A model generated the notes under the pieces. That model saw nothing but the letters and a program-made list of their open reading frames with translations, did not search any database and was not told the DNA's origin. A program made the position numbers and the translations under genes. From assembly GCF_000764305.2 (NCBI RefSeq), contig NW_025943780.1, forward strand, positions 62,001 through 126,000: a stretch of DNA of 64,000 nucleotides, in the 5' to 3' direction. Every line of letters starts with the position of its first letter. Positions within the stretch are counted from its first letter, which is position 1. Below, one piece after another: positions 1-48,938 of the stretch. The stretch comes from Hyalella azteca (lineage: Eukaryota; Arthropoda; Malacostraca; Amphipoda; Hyalellidae).

Positions 1-74
1 GCATGTCCGTGTTATTTGACTTGATTATGAGTACCAAAATAAGCGAAAACATAAATACGCAACAAGAGTTGTTG

Positions 75-213
75 CGGTAGCTGGTTCACTGGCAGCTGAT
101 TCATTGGTAGCTGGTTCACTGGTAGCTGGTTCACTGGTAGCTGATTCACTGGTAGCTGGTTCACTGGTAGCTGGTTCACTGGTAGCTGGTTTACTGGTAG
201 CTGATTCATTGTG
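75..213. repeat. 15-bp minisatellite beside an exon
   Basis: About nine imperfect copies of GGTAGCTGGTTCACT. Translated on the + strand they read LVAGS repeats, and the reverse strand is also open, which is a by-product of a 15-bp period without stops rather than a coding signal. The array ends about 20 bp before the splice acceptor of the carbonic anhydrase exon. Confidence 0.9.
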
Positions 214-236
214 GTTCATGTGGCTGAACGTGTCAG

Positions 237-355
237 GTCTGACGGGCGGGCCGCTGTCATCCAAGTTCGCGCTGGAGCAGTTCCACGCGCACTGGAGCAC
301 CACTGAGAAGGTCGGCAGCGAGCACACCATCGACGGCGCCGCTACCGCTGCTGAA
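237..355 (+). CDS. Alpha-carbonic anhydrase, single internal exon (partial gene)
   Basis: Carbonic anhydrase interconverts CO2 and bicarbonate using a zinc held by three histidines. This exon shows the family core: LTGGPLSSKFALEQFHAHW then GSEHTIDG and a final AE. FHAHW supplies the first two zinc ligands (His94 and His96 in human CA II numbering), SEHT the conserved Glu106/His107 pair, and the closing Glu matches Glu117. The third ligand (His119) would be in the next exon, LHLVHW-like, which I could not find downstream. The exon is bounded by tgtcag at 231-236 and gtgagt at 356; it enters in phase 1 and leaves in phase 0, 119 bp. The usual Gly after HW is Ser here. No neighbouring exons are visible, so it is either the edge of a gene running in from the left, an isolated exon copy, or a chimeric join. 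An acatalytic related protein cannot be excluded. Confidence 0.8.
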
Positions 356-2596
356 GTGAGTCTACTTAATTAAATTTCTCCACAGTGTTGCTGCCCTGTG
401 GCAAATTGGTTTATAATCTCAGCAAGACAACGCATTAGAATTAGAAAATTCGAATTTAGAAATTAGAGAATTAGAATTATTTAGAATTAGAGAATTAGAA
501 AATTCGAATTTAGAATTAGAGAATTAGAGAATTAGATAATCAACAATAGTTGAGTTTCTAATTCTCTTGCTTCACATTGCTCCTAAATTTCTTGTACAAT
601 ATTTGTCTCTTAAATTCGCCAAACAAGACATGTGTTGATCGTATGTTTGCGCACATTGGATTAGAATTGTCGTGTTGACTTGATAAAATATTTTTCTCTC
701 GCGATCTACGCTGTTACCTGGGCTTTCCCAACACCCTCACCAACGGGCAAATGGAACTAACTATATTGATTGATCCCACCAGCTCGCCGTCTGTTTAACC
801 TCCTGTACTTTTTTCTCAACCCATGTTCGCCATCCCATTCTCTTCCATACCCTGTCAGAGAAATTTTATTCGTTTTTCCATACCCTCGGCACTAACCAGC
901 TGCTGCTGGTTCAATCTGGCAATTTTAATGGACTTTCGCCCGGAGCACTGCAGGCCCTTTGCACAGTAATTTCCTCCTTCGAGTTCATCTGCACTCGGGG
1001 ACAACACTAAAAACCTGCTTACATAACATCTGCTTGCAGTCTCGGCCACCTTAGCGAAATTTGTCCTCTAATAACTGTACAAAGGTTGGACAAACGTAAG
1101 TTTAGGTTCTTAATTTGATGTAATTTTCAGTATACTTTGTGTTCATTACATACTTAATCTCAGTTAAATCCACGTAAATAGGGGAGGTGACTAGGCTTTA
1201 GGGATGGGGGGGGGGCGGGGGTCTAAGTCCCCTAAGATATAGGATCATATTCAAGATAATATAAAAAATTTTTCAATTATCTTTACTTGTATTTAGTCCT
1301 CATTATATTTAATTTGTCGGAATTTTTTGTATAAAAAATTTAAGACATGAGATTACAATACTTTAAAATATTTCTAATGAGCTACTGGCACAAATGAACC
1401 CAAATGGCAATCGTAGCAAGCATATATACACAGTGACAAATATTTTTCTCTGCGAAATCAGAGACTGAATTTTATCAGACTGAGTCAGGAATTAGATTGA
1501 CCTTCACTAAATAGCTGCTCTATAATTGCTGTTCGTAATTTATCCATAGTTTCATTTTCATTTATGAAACTATACTTTAGAAAATATTCAATTTGAAATT
1601 TATTATATTTATATAACTATTGAATATATTCTAATTTTCATCCCATGAAATTTTTACACTGAAGAGACGATGGGAAATATCTTGGACGTTCTATGCGTGT
1701 CTCCATATTAAGCGTTTACTATATATAACTTTTACTATATATATAACTTTTTTTATATATATAACCTTCTTAACGCATATCTTTACTGCGTTCCCTTGAT
1801 CACTGGAGCGCAGATTAGCATGCTTTGAGCCTTGACCTTTATCCCCTCTTTGATCGTTATGAGTAAGTGATCTTTAAATCGTGCACCTGTGAAAGACTTT
1901 CCAAGCAATTTGACATTTCTGCTGATTTTTCCAATATCGGATATGCGCATGGGTGAGAAACAATCACGTCCACGAATAAATTATTTCATTTAACCCCGAT
2001 TATTAATTCTCGATTAGAAGATTGTTAGTAGTTGTGTGAGAATGATAACGTAGCCTCAACACGAACCAGAAATAGGAAGGGCTTTTTTTATGTGCGGGAG
2101 TTTGTGTAACCATATGCTATGTTGATAACGACTTTGGTAATATTTATAAAAAAAATAGTAAATAAAAAAAAGTCATATAGCAATAAAAGTAATAATACAA
2201 TTAATTTTAAATCACCTACTGCGGTGTATGCCAGACAAGTGTCAGAATCACTCACTGACATTTTGCGATCATCACGTGAATTTAACATGACACTGCAGTT
2301 GCAGTGTCATGACACTGCAATTTGCAGACACTGCAATTTGCAGTTTTACAGATGGAATAACACTCCATGTGCACAGCTGGAACCACTACACACTAATGTC
2401 AGCTGCATTGGTCTGCAAGATGCTATGTCAAGTATTTATCAGAGCAATGTTTTTTGTTGCAACGTTACACTTAAAAAATTAGAGCGCGAGTGCTCGAGGT
2501 CAAGCGCAAATTTAAAAATAAAACTTTTAAATCTACTTTCATCCTTTCCGTACACGTATCCGCTTTCATCTCACACTGTCCGTTCACGTGGCATAG
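356..2596. other. No gene seen; AT-rich non-coding
   Basis: Contains GAATTAG simple repeats at about 436-545, a G-rich run at 1206-1221, and AT-rich sequence with TATATA stretches near 1720-1760. Short open frames here match no family I know. If the carbonic anhydrase gene continued, its next exon should lie here, but I did not find one. Confidence 0.5.
2287..2310. repeat. Perfect inverted repeat (11-bp arms)
   Basis: ATGACACTGCA and its reverse complement TGCAGTGTCAT are separated by only GT. The following bases repeat pieces of the same arms (GACACTGCAATTTGCAG twice), so it is a small cluster of related palindromic words. Confidence 0.8.
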
Positions 2597-2671
2597 AACG
2601 GAGTTATATTTCATTGCATTGAATACGTCTTTAAGCAACGGAGTTATATTTCATTGCATTGAATACGTCTT
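2597..2671. repeat. 40-bp direct duplication abutting adapter sequence
   Basis: A 35-bp word starting AACGGAGTTATATTTC occurs at 2597-2631 and again at 2637-2671. The second copy runs directly into the sequencing adapter, which makes it likely that the duplication is an assembly or gap-filling product. Confidence 0.8.
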
Positions 2672-2698
2672 ACACATCTAGATGTGTATAAGAGACAG
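2671..2698. other. Nextera/Tn5 mosaic-end junction (truncated), library artefact
   Basis: TACACATCT followed by AGATGTGTATAAGAGACAG is the Tn5 19-bp mosaic end with part of its inverted partner, the pattern left by Nextera mate-pair circularisation. The full 38-bp form occurs at 21315-21352. This is laboratory adapter in the assembly and not genomic DNA. Confidence 0.95.
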
Positions 2699-5600
2699 CT
2701 AGAAGGACGAAATGAAGTTTCAATTAACTTATGTCTTCCATTATTTAATAATGGAGAATTTTATCCTCTATCTTACTTACTGTTAACAAAATTTTGTATG
2801 ATCAAATGTGTGGTCACAAATTAATTTTTCCTCTTCTCTCTCAACTCAAAAAATAATAAAATTCCTTTTTCTCCGTGAAGTTTTAATATCTTGTTATTAA
2901 AATTAAATAGAATGCGATTATTTTTTTTTACCCGTACAGTTAATGCATTTTTCAAAGAACACAATGCATCAAGTTGCGTGCTGTTTATGCTAGACTTCTC
3001 CGACAAGTCCACTCAGAATTTTATATTTTACTCTATTCTCAGCCCAATTAATGAGCAGCATTTCAGTGTAAGTAATTTTATGTCTTCGTTGGTTTTGTTT
3101 ATTTATATTATAAGCACAATAAATGCATGTAATTTCAGCATTAGTAATTCCATGGCTGATCTTACTTAGTTCTGAGCTTAATTAAGGCTTGTCATTTGTG
3201 GCCAAGTGACGCCCCGACTCCTTGTCTTGTACTCAGCAATATTGTGCGTATTGTGCTGGAGACGCTCCCACCTCTCATCTGACGTCACTACAGGATCATC
3301 TTGTATTAACTCCTTGATCGGCAATCAATACCTGACGATAGCAAAGTAGAATAAGGGCAAGAGACTAAATAATAATGAAATAAATTCGCTAAAAGTCAAC
3401 GTTACTACATTGATATAGTTTTCATCGGTCAATCCGTTTCTATTTCGGAACGAAAATTATTGATGTTAAAATGTATATGCAAGGTTGGCTCAACATTTTT
3501 GGTGGGGTTGTTGTTCTACTGAATTAACATCTGAGTTAAATTTAACAGAACAATATTAGAAGAAGCTCTTGTATTGCCCAGTCTCACTTGAAAAATTACT
3601 AAAAAATCAGTTTCATCACATGATTAATCAAACAAGAGAGAAGAAGTTTCTTCTCACCGCGCAATATTACTGTAGTTGGAGTTTATGACTTCAATGTAAA
3701 CTCAACTAACACTGCCCAGTAGCGCTATCTCTGACTAGAATGCTGCATAGTTCAAATATTTTTCTTTCTTAAATACTTTCATGTTGGATAATCAGCATAA
3801 ATTTGTCGGGTCTCTTTCATATGATGTGATGTCTCGTGTAACATATTATCGCTACTTATATAAACATTGGAATGGTTCAAACATAAAGCGTGTACACTGT
3901 TTATAACAATGAATTCTTGGATGTGAATAATCATTTTGAAGATTTTTGTGGCATAATTATTGAACATAAATTTCTAACCTAACCTACCCTTGAACTAAAC
4001 ACGGAAGAATCAAATCCTTTTTCTAAAGTTTTATAACAAGTGTTTAACCCTGCATACTGTGCACATAAATGATTGTATTTATGTATGTGTTATTCGCAGT
4101 TAAACTCAATGTGGCGCGGATAGATAGCCTCCGTGATTTCAAAATCTATTTTCATTTAATAGACTAATTTACCATAAATATTCATCATTAAAATTTCAAC
4201 AATTATCCGTCGATACATTTGGTGGCAGTTTAAATTTGTGAGTATTTAAATACGTTTGAATTTCTATGAAACTGGAATTTGATTTTCCAAATCTTAAAGC
4301 TCCCTCTTTCCGGATTTACCATGACAAATAATTCCACAACTAAAAGTGAAATTTCACATTCATGTAATCTCGCATCATGACAATTGTTGAATAAACGCGT
4401 TCATGAAACAATTATTTAATAATAACGTCTGGCTATAAACCAACTCATTAATAATTTACAAAATAAATAACTAACGACTTAATACATTCAATAAAATAAC
4501 AGATCGTCATATTATATGCGTCAATTTAACCGCACTTGACGAAAGTGCGGAATGTACGAAGATATTATGTGCCAGACGCTCAATTGATACGATTGAGACG
4601 GCCTTGACGCCTGCACTATATAATGTGCACGAGCTCGATTTACTCACAGTACTTATAAAAATGGTGTATAAGTCTAGGTATTGAGCTCCTGTAAATTTGA
4701 TGATCGTTTGCAAACCAGAAACATAATGACTAATTATACTATAAACATGTGTTTGAGTTGAGAGGCGATCGTTAGACCGAACATTCCCATGTGTAACCCA
4801 GTTGATAGCGCGGAATCTTGTTCACAAAAAGTTCCCTAAGTTACGCATTTAAAATCTCTCAATTTACCGTAGTTGGGAATTTCTATAGCATTAATGCTTC
4901 GAAACTTATCATAAAGCGTTATGCGAGCTTATATCATTTTTTTAACAAGCTGATTTTTAAAGCGGTTTTCATTGAAACAGATGAACACCTCTAAAACTCT
5001 TAGAGATTTGTTTTTTTTTTCAGTTTAACTCTTCATGCTGATTGATTTGCCTCAATAAATCTTGTGAGAGATTTCAATCAATAACATAAACTAGATAAGA
5101 ACAAACCTCCGAAATATATTTGTTATTTCATATGCTTATATTGCTAAATGTCAGGTGCCTCCTACGATTTTGAAGTGTTCAGTTTATCAGGTGAAAGCAC
5201 ACCATCTCTGGCTCGTCGCCAGACGGCACACGTAGAACCCGAGCCGCAAAGCCCGCTTTGCCGCAGCGACAACTTCATTTCAATATTATTGACTTGTAGC
5301 TTATCGTAAACTCTCGTAACAAGTGGAATTGCCTATTGGTCAACTAGCGTTAAATCATTGTACTCTAGCTGCTACTCAAGTGACATTTTAAGCAAAATAG
5401 ATTTTTTACGTGTTCATTAAAAAGGTATCAAAATAATTTTACCGACTGGCTACGATACGATCTATCACGATGTGAAGCAAGTTTTTCCCGTCACCAGCAA
5501 TCGTTACTGCTTCACTCGATGCTCGTGATTTGTCCTAAACTTATTTCATCTTAACAAACAACACTTGAGATATACAGAATGACTTCAATCATTATAAATG

Positions 5601-7784
5601 CACGATGCATACGAATGAATCTATAGTAGTATCGTGTTAGGCGGTTAGAATAAGCATTTATTGTACAAAATACACAGAAAAGGATCTTTTTGCCAAAATT
5701 CAGCTGCAACCACCATCTTAATCCAAGTCAGAAAAACAATAAAAAACATTAATATTCATTGCGAGCTAACAGGGCGAAAACCTTTCGTAAACCCGCACTG
5801 CCGGAATTAATTACGCTTTAGCGACCTCTTGGGTGAGTCAGGGGTCTTTTCGTGAATAATTCTTGAAAAGATTTTGAAATGATTATTTTCTCCGAAGTGA
5901 TATTCATACCCGCTTAATTAAATGTGGCGCAAGGCGCTGGTATGTGCGACCCAAACCGTTGTGATTAAGAAAAATTCTTGTTTATGAATTGAAAAACAAT
6001 TAAGATTAAAAATTATGAATTGAAAAACAATTCATTGTTTATGAAAAACAATTAAGACAAAATCTTGTTGATGAAAATGCTGATAATACCTCATGCAGAA
6101 CCTTGTTTAAATATTGTCATAGTAGTGAGCAAATCAAATGGGTTTGAAGAACTGAAAGCTTGACTATAATATCACAGTTTTATTTACACAATATATATAA
6201 TCAGAAATGTGAAAATTAGTTTCACTGAGCAGTTTTTGAATTAAAATGATTCCGTATTCATACATGCACCTTGATTTGTTCCACTTCGGCCAAAAATTGC
6301 AATTGGTATATGTTCACAGAAAAAATATAGTATTGATTTCGGTTCATTTTCATTATCCAAACTCCCCTTAAACTTGCCGCCTTCATCGCAAATTTTCCTT
6401 GTCTCCAGTACACGCCTCCAAACAATTCAATGAGAGCAAATAAGAGTTTTGGGCTGAGCCTTAATTGTCGTGAAGCAGAGCACCCGTCGCCACCAGACGC
6501 TGGGATAATACAAAACAAATCTAAACTTAAAGATTCAAGCATGAACTCCAGGAAATTTGTAAAATGCCATAGTGGTCTTAAATTCTGCTGGTTGAAATGT
6601 CAAAGGCCTGAATAAACATATAAAGCTAAAAATTTCTGCCCGAATTTTTCCTAAGGATTTGGCCTTTGGTGGCTAATTTTCTCTGCGCGATGCTCTGTGT
6701 GCTTCATTATCAGTTTAAATCGCATGAAATATTTAAGAATAACCCCCAATTATGAGCATTAAACTAGTAAAATTAACTGTGGAAACACTATACCATCACT
6801 TAATTTGTCGTGGGTAAGTTGTCAGTCGAGTTGGACTCGGGACTTTGATTTGCTTCTACTGTTAATGTGTTTGCAAGACAATCAATCCGGCCGTTAGACT
6901 TATGCACCCTCTAGGTCTAGACCCGAGGGCATCCCATAGTCTGTGATGTTTTCTAAGAGAGAACCAAAATTCCAAACACCTTTGTTGTAAAGAACATTCA
7001 AACGCAATGCGTCAACACATAATCTTTCGTTGATCTTAAATTCCCTTATCACGCCCATGTTCTTTAAAATTATTCTTCAGTTGAAAGCCAGTAAATCTAT
7101 ATATATATATATATATAATATCTCATAATGGGAAAAATTTTTCATTTATAAAATAGATTAACAATAACAATGATACACTTCCATACCAAACGTCATTGGA
7201 AGAAGTTTGTTTTTAAAAGACGGATGTTCAGAGCACAAAGAGGTCATGACTGTCAATATACCATCAGATTGCCATCATTCAAGCCCTCCTCTCCTTTTCG
7301 ATGACGTTTTATTGATGCGATGAGGAATAAAAAAAATCAAATAAATAAAAAAATCATGAAAAAAATAAAAAAAATCTTTGGCTAAAGCTTGTGATGAAGC
7401 GTCAGAGGCTTGGTGCATAACACTCCTGCTCGGGAATATTGTGCGATGCGTTGGTTGACTCGAGATGTTACATTATCATAGTAACAAGTTATTTAATTAG
7501 AATAAAGTGTTGTGTCTAAACTTACGTCTCGTATTCGGGCTTATACCTGCTACACCAAAAATGGTTAGCGAGCTATTACTTGTGGATGATCATTTTAATC
7601 CTCTCATTTATTCACTTTCGGTTTAATGTAAATTTGTAGTAGATTTTTGGTAACGATAACGCAATTAACTGAAGGTAATGCTCGACGATCAGGAGGCGTG
7701 AAACGAAAAAAGTCCGCAAAAAACGGTTTTTGATTTCATGCTGTGCTCGTATTTGCTTTAATTTTCTTTGTTGAATTTGCTGCA
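2699..7784. other. Intergenic or unrecognised sequence, no gene seen
   Basis: About 5.1 kb of AT-rich sequence. I see a TTAGG-type telomere-like scrap (CTAACCTAACCTACCC, about 3975), a hairpin CCGCACTT-gacg-AAAGTGCGG near 4530, repeated GAATTGAAAAACAATT words near 5985-6045, and a TA dinucleotide run at 7098-7118. No open frame resembles a known protein. The receptor promoter and any 5' untranslated exon should be here or just downstream, but no core promoter element can be supported. Confidence 0.45.
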
Positions 7785-8100
7785 GACAATAACAACATCC
7801 AAATACGCTATAAATACGAGGAACGCGGGGCGATGAAAGAGCGCAAGACAGAAAATTAAACTAATGTTTTTTTATCTCTCCACAGAAACGATGTGATCCA
7901 AATACGTTGTAAATACGAGGAACTCGGGACGATAAAAGAGCGTAAGACTGGAAATGAAACTAAAATGAAACTAATGTTTTTTTTATCTCTCCACAGAAAC
8001 GATGTGATCCAAATACGTTGTAAATACGAGGAACTCGGGACGATAAAAGAGCGCAAGACTGAAAATGAAACTAATGTCTTTTTTATCTCTCCACAGAAAC
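7785..8100 (+). repeat. Tandem array of splice-acceptor-like units (100-111 bp)
   Basis: Four AG acceptors at 7785, 7885, 7996 and 8096 each sit at the end of a pyrimidine tract, three of them as TTATCTCTCCACAG followed by AAACGATG. Units share ATCCAAATACG-TAAATACGAGGAAC and GATGAAAGAGCG-type words. The array precedes the first coding exon by about 500 bp. Confidence 0.85.
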
Positions 8101-8205
8101 GATGCCTTGCAAGATCTTTCAAAGAGCCACAAGCTGCTCTGTACATCATCGTCAAAGCAGCGGACTATTCAAAAACTTTGGGGAAAAATTACGGTAGAAA
8201 GGCGC
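8097..8205 (+). other. Candidate 5' untranslated exon of the receptor gene
   Basis: The sequence after the last acceptor of the array (TCTCTCCACAG at 8086-8096) is unique, and a possible donor (CGC then gtaaac) lies at 8206. It has no recognisable protein homology. It could be a 5' leader exon of the downstream receptor, but nothing beyond splice-like signals and position supports this. Confidence 0.2.
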
Positions 8206-8375
8206 GTAAACTTTCCTACAATGAAACCAAGTATCGATTTGATGATCTCTTCATACATTAATCGGATTTCAATAAGTGAAAAAGAAGTCAATCCTAAAAC
8301 TCATATTTTGACGTCATAGATCAAAAATTCATATCCAGTTTCATATAAATTTCGGTGATTAAATTTGTCTTCGGG

Positions 8376-8595
8376 TAAAAGAAGTTCGAAAGTGACCAGT
8401 TTTTTTATTTATCTGAAAAAATAGCTCTTTTGAGATGAACTGCTTCTAACAACAGAAGCAGCGTAAGCTTGGACAGTTCATCATGGCTAAAGAAGTTTGG
8501 AAGTGCCGAGTTCTTCTATTTATTTAGAAAGAAAACTATTTTTAGATGAATTACTTTCTAACATCAAAAGCAGCGTAAAGCTTGGGCAGTTCATC

Positions 8596-8601
<6 letters not shown>
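8376..8601 (+). repeat. Tandem duplication of the 5' leader and start codon (about 113 bp units)
   Basis: Two diverged units, each ending in the word CAGTTCATCATGGCTAAAGA, place one ATG at 8483 and a second at 8596. The upstream ATG opens a 14-codon frame that stops with TAG at 8525-8527, so it is an upstream ORF. The downstream ATG opens the receptor. Confidence 0.8.
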
Positions 8602-45861
<37,260 letters not shown>

Positions 45862-47542
45862 AACGTTTGGTTAGCGTACTAAGAAGCAACTTGAATGTAA
45901 AATGATCCACTGTTCCTTTGTTGTAGTTCTCGTCGTTGCAGTAGCATCAGGCAACGACAATTTATTCCATGCAGGGAGCTGCGCAACGGACGTTCGCTGC
46001 TAGCCCACCGTGTCCTCTCCTCCCTCACTCACTTCATACTTCGCGAACAATAATCTCAATCGTTAAAAAAATCAGGAATTCGTTTGCATAATTCCCTGAA
46101 ATACTCGAAATAATGTCGAAACCGTATCTTCCGCATACCAATTTCTATATCATATGTTACACAAGGTTTGCTTTTTATTTGTGTAAATTTTTTCGTGACG
46201 ATATCTTCTCTAAGTGTTTCCATGAAGTAGTCAGTGTTCAAATCGAAAGCATTAGTTTTAACCGAGTCTCATTAATACAGATCACCCGTTGTTAGTAGCC
46301 TCGTAATTCAGTTCTTCTTCATCCGTTCACGCTGAACGAGAAACGTTCTCGGGTCGCTTCATCACTACGACGAACTCCCGCCAGGCGAACTCCCGCCTTA
46401 TTTCCAGATGACTGCAGCGCAGTCCACGTTTTCCAAGCACTGGGTATATCGTCTGAAGAAAATACTTTTAGCATTAATAAAGAATTCTCTAGAAATTTGC
46501 CAAAGCAACCGGGCTTTAAAATAATCAATTGTTGACTATGTATTATTTTAAATCGATGAAAATTCATAACGTAAAAATTATTATCATTCTAAGTGTTCTC
46601 TAAAAACCTTATTCGGATCTTTTCAAATTGAATGTTGAGAACAGGAGGACTTGCATCCTTCGTAAACGCATGCTCATTGCTTTGTTGAGCAGTCGTTGTG
46701 GGTGCCATCAGCACCATTCCACAATATCCATGTGAGATTAGGTGACAAGTTGGCCAGCTAGTCAGCGTATTGTTTCATGTGTACCCTACGGTGACTACTA
46801 TATCCTTCTTCCTCCCCCCCACCAATTCAAGTTTGAAAAAAAATGCAAGTACTCATCTTCAACATTAAACCCTTCCGATAGTAAATAAACAATACTTGTC
46901 TTTCAAATTTTTCTTATTATCATTCATCAAAAAGCACGAGTAAACGTTCAGAAATTAAATAAATATGATACTAAATTCGAAGGATTACTAAGCAGTTCAT
47001 AAAAAAATTTGAATTTCCACACATGTTCAATTCAGATGTGACACCGTGCACGAAAATACAAATTTTACTCATACGAAAATTATATCGAACTTCCACGATG
47101 AATAAGTCCTATAAAAAGTTATAATAATCGAATGAGGAACAAAAAAGGAAGTTAATCAACTTGAAACCGTCAACTTCGTAAACGCACTCATGTGGATCTG
47201 CAAAGTAAACAAGTAATATTTGGTCCTCAATGTCAAGCTACCAAATTAAATATTACCTTCGCTCTGCTTAGAGCAAATAGAGCCGTAAATCTACAGCCAA
47301 TACTTGAGCATGCTGGCTCGTAAGCTGGTCTTCTGCATTTGGCCTCACCTACTCCAGCCTAAAATCTTCTGCTGGGCCTGTAACCTATTCACTCAACCCC
47401 GGCTCTCAACCTCACTGCCCCGGTGACCAGCTCTACCTGCTCCGCCTTTCCACATTTCCACTGCCAATGAAGCAAAGTCAGGTACGCTCAAGTTGTTTTT
47501 GAAGTGAGTATAGGGGCAACAGAAGTAGGTCAGGCCGACGTA
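45862..47542. other. 3' UTR and intergenic sequence, no gene seen
   Basis: AT-rich, with short CGAACTCCCGCC repeats near 46375-46400. No coding signal recognised. Confidence 0.55.
46476..46481 (+). promoter_or_regulatory. Candidate polyadenylation signal AATAAA
   Basis: First AATAAA downstream of the receptor stop, about 615 bp into the presumed 3' UTR. Another is at 46884-46889. Position only. Confidence 0.3.
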
Positions 47543-48936
47543 CAGGAGTTAGACAAAATAAGGAAAACACGCGAGAAATCCGCAAAATATATTTTAGTAT
47601 GGTGTAGGTCCGCCTTTTTCGGCAATTACAGCCTCAATTCTCCGAGATATTGATTCATCCAAATTGTGAATTATTTCCAGAGGAATTTTAACCCTTTCTT
47701 CAGTTAAAACTCCCTCCAGCTCGTTTAAAGACGATGGCGGCGGAAATTGACTTGGCTTGCATCTCTGAAATCGACCATAAATGTTCGATAATAATCAGCA
47801 GGTCTGGTGATTGCGGTGGCCAAATGAGATACTCAACTTTATTAGAATGTTCCTCGCGCCATTTTTTTAGTAATTCCAGCTGCATGGATCGGGGCATTAT
47901 CATCTTGAAAGATGGCGTACCTCTCCGGAAACTGTGCTTGAACCATCGATGAACTTGGCATAGGAAACAAGAGTCAGGGAAACGAACACTGAACGGGTGC
48001 ATGAAGCCAGGCGCAGAACTGCCTGCTTATGAGCTAGCTGTGGACTTTTTTATGAGCGAGTCGCGGACTTGTGGACTTATGAGCGAGCCGTGACTATTCC
48101 TAAATATTCACGGCTGTTGATTCTTCCACGAATAAAAATCACTGATGCGCCGGATTTCCAAGAAATAACCCCCCAGATAATCACAGATCCCCCGCCATGT
48201 TTTACGGTTGCGAGGAGTCACTCGGGATTAAATGACTCTTCTGGTTGTCTGCAAACGTAAACTCGGGCAGAGGGTGGAAATAAGGTAAACGATGATTTGT
48301 CAGAAAAAAAAAACACATTTTTCCCCTGTTCAAGGGACCAATTCTGGAAATTTTTACACCACTCTAAACGCTTTGAAGCATTTGTATTTGAAACCCGAGG
48401 TTTTCTAATTGCAACTATTCCATAGAATCAAGCTCTGTGCAGCTCTAGGCGCGCGGCCTTTATGGAAACTGGGTTCTGTAGATGTCCATTGCAGTCTGCC
48501 GTAATTTCAACAGCCGTGATATTTCGATTGTCCCTCACAATTCAACTTAGGTACCGACGGTCTCTCACAGATAATTTCGACTTTCGGCCAGACCTTTGCT
48601 TTGGTGAGGACGTTTTTTCTTCTCTTTCGAAAGCAGTCTTATGAAACAGTGCCTCTAGAAACTTCAAGCATTCGTGAAGTTTCTGTCACACTAGCTCTGC
48701 CATACGGGCACCAACAATAAAACTTGGCCTCTTTGAAAGTCAGAGAGGTTTGCCATTTATAGGTTATAGCTAAGTTAATAAGCACAAAAATTTACTAAAA
48801 ATATCTCTGCACGTAAAAAAAGCAGCAAAAATAAACAATAAAATATAAAAATATGTCACGGTTTCATTGTTTATAACATGTTCAAAAATTACGATATCAA
48901 TATGTCAGGTGTTTCCCTTATTTTGTCCAACCCCTC
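47543..48936 (-). mobile_element. Dead Tc1/mariner element with terminal inverted repeats and TA target duplication
   Basis: Left end CAGGAGTTAGACAAAATAAG and right end (reverse complement) GAGGGGTTGGACAAAATAAG, both followed by G(A/G)AAACAC, are flanked by TA at 47541-47542 and 48937-48938. The element is 1394 bp. The minus strand carries transposase pieces: FSDKSSFTLF, an FNPE segment with a stop, VKHGGGSVIIWGVISW near 48140-48230, and WPPQSPDLLIIIEHLW near 47780-47830 (Tc1 consensus WPPQSPDLNPIEHLW with the catalytic Glu). Stops and frame changes between the pieces show it cannot encode a full transposase. Confidence 0.92.
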
Positions 48937-48938
48937 TA

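Noticed and set aside
104..236. Apparent LVAGS-repeat protein fused to the carbonic anhydrase exon
   Set aside because: The repeat is a 15-bp minisatellite upstream of a splice acceptor; the coding exon starts at 237.
2119..2622. 167-codon open frame
   Set aside because: Low-complexity AT-rich start, palindromic middle, no recognisable family, and close to an assembly artefact.
3970..3990. TAACCTAACCT as a telomere end
   Set aside because: Only two units; such scraps are common in arthropod genomes and there is no array.
7893..8261. 122-codon open frame upstream of the receptor
   Set aside because: The first two thirds are translated tandem repeats; the remainder has no recognised homology. 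Kept only as a possible leader exon.
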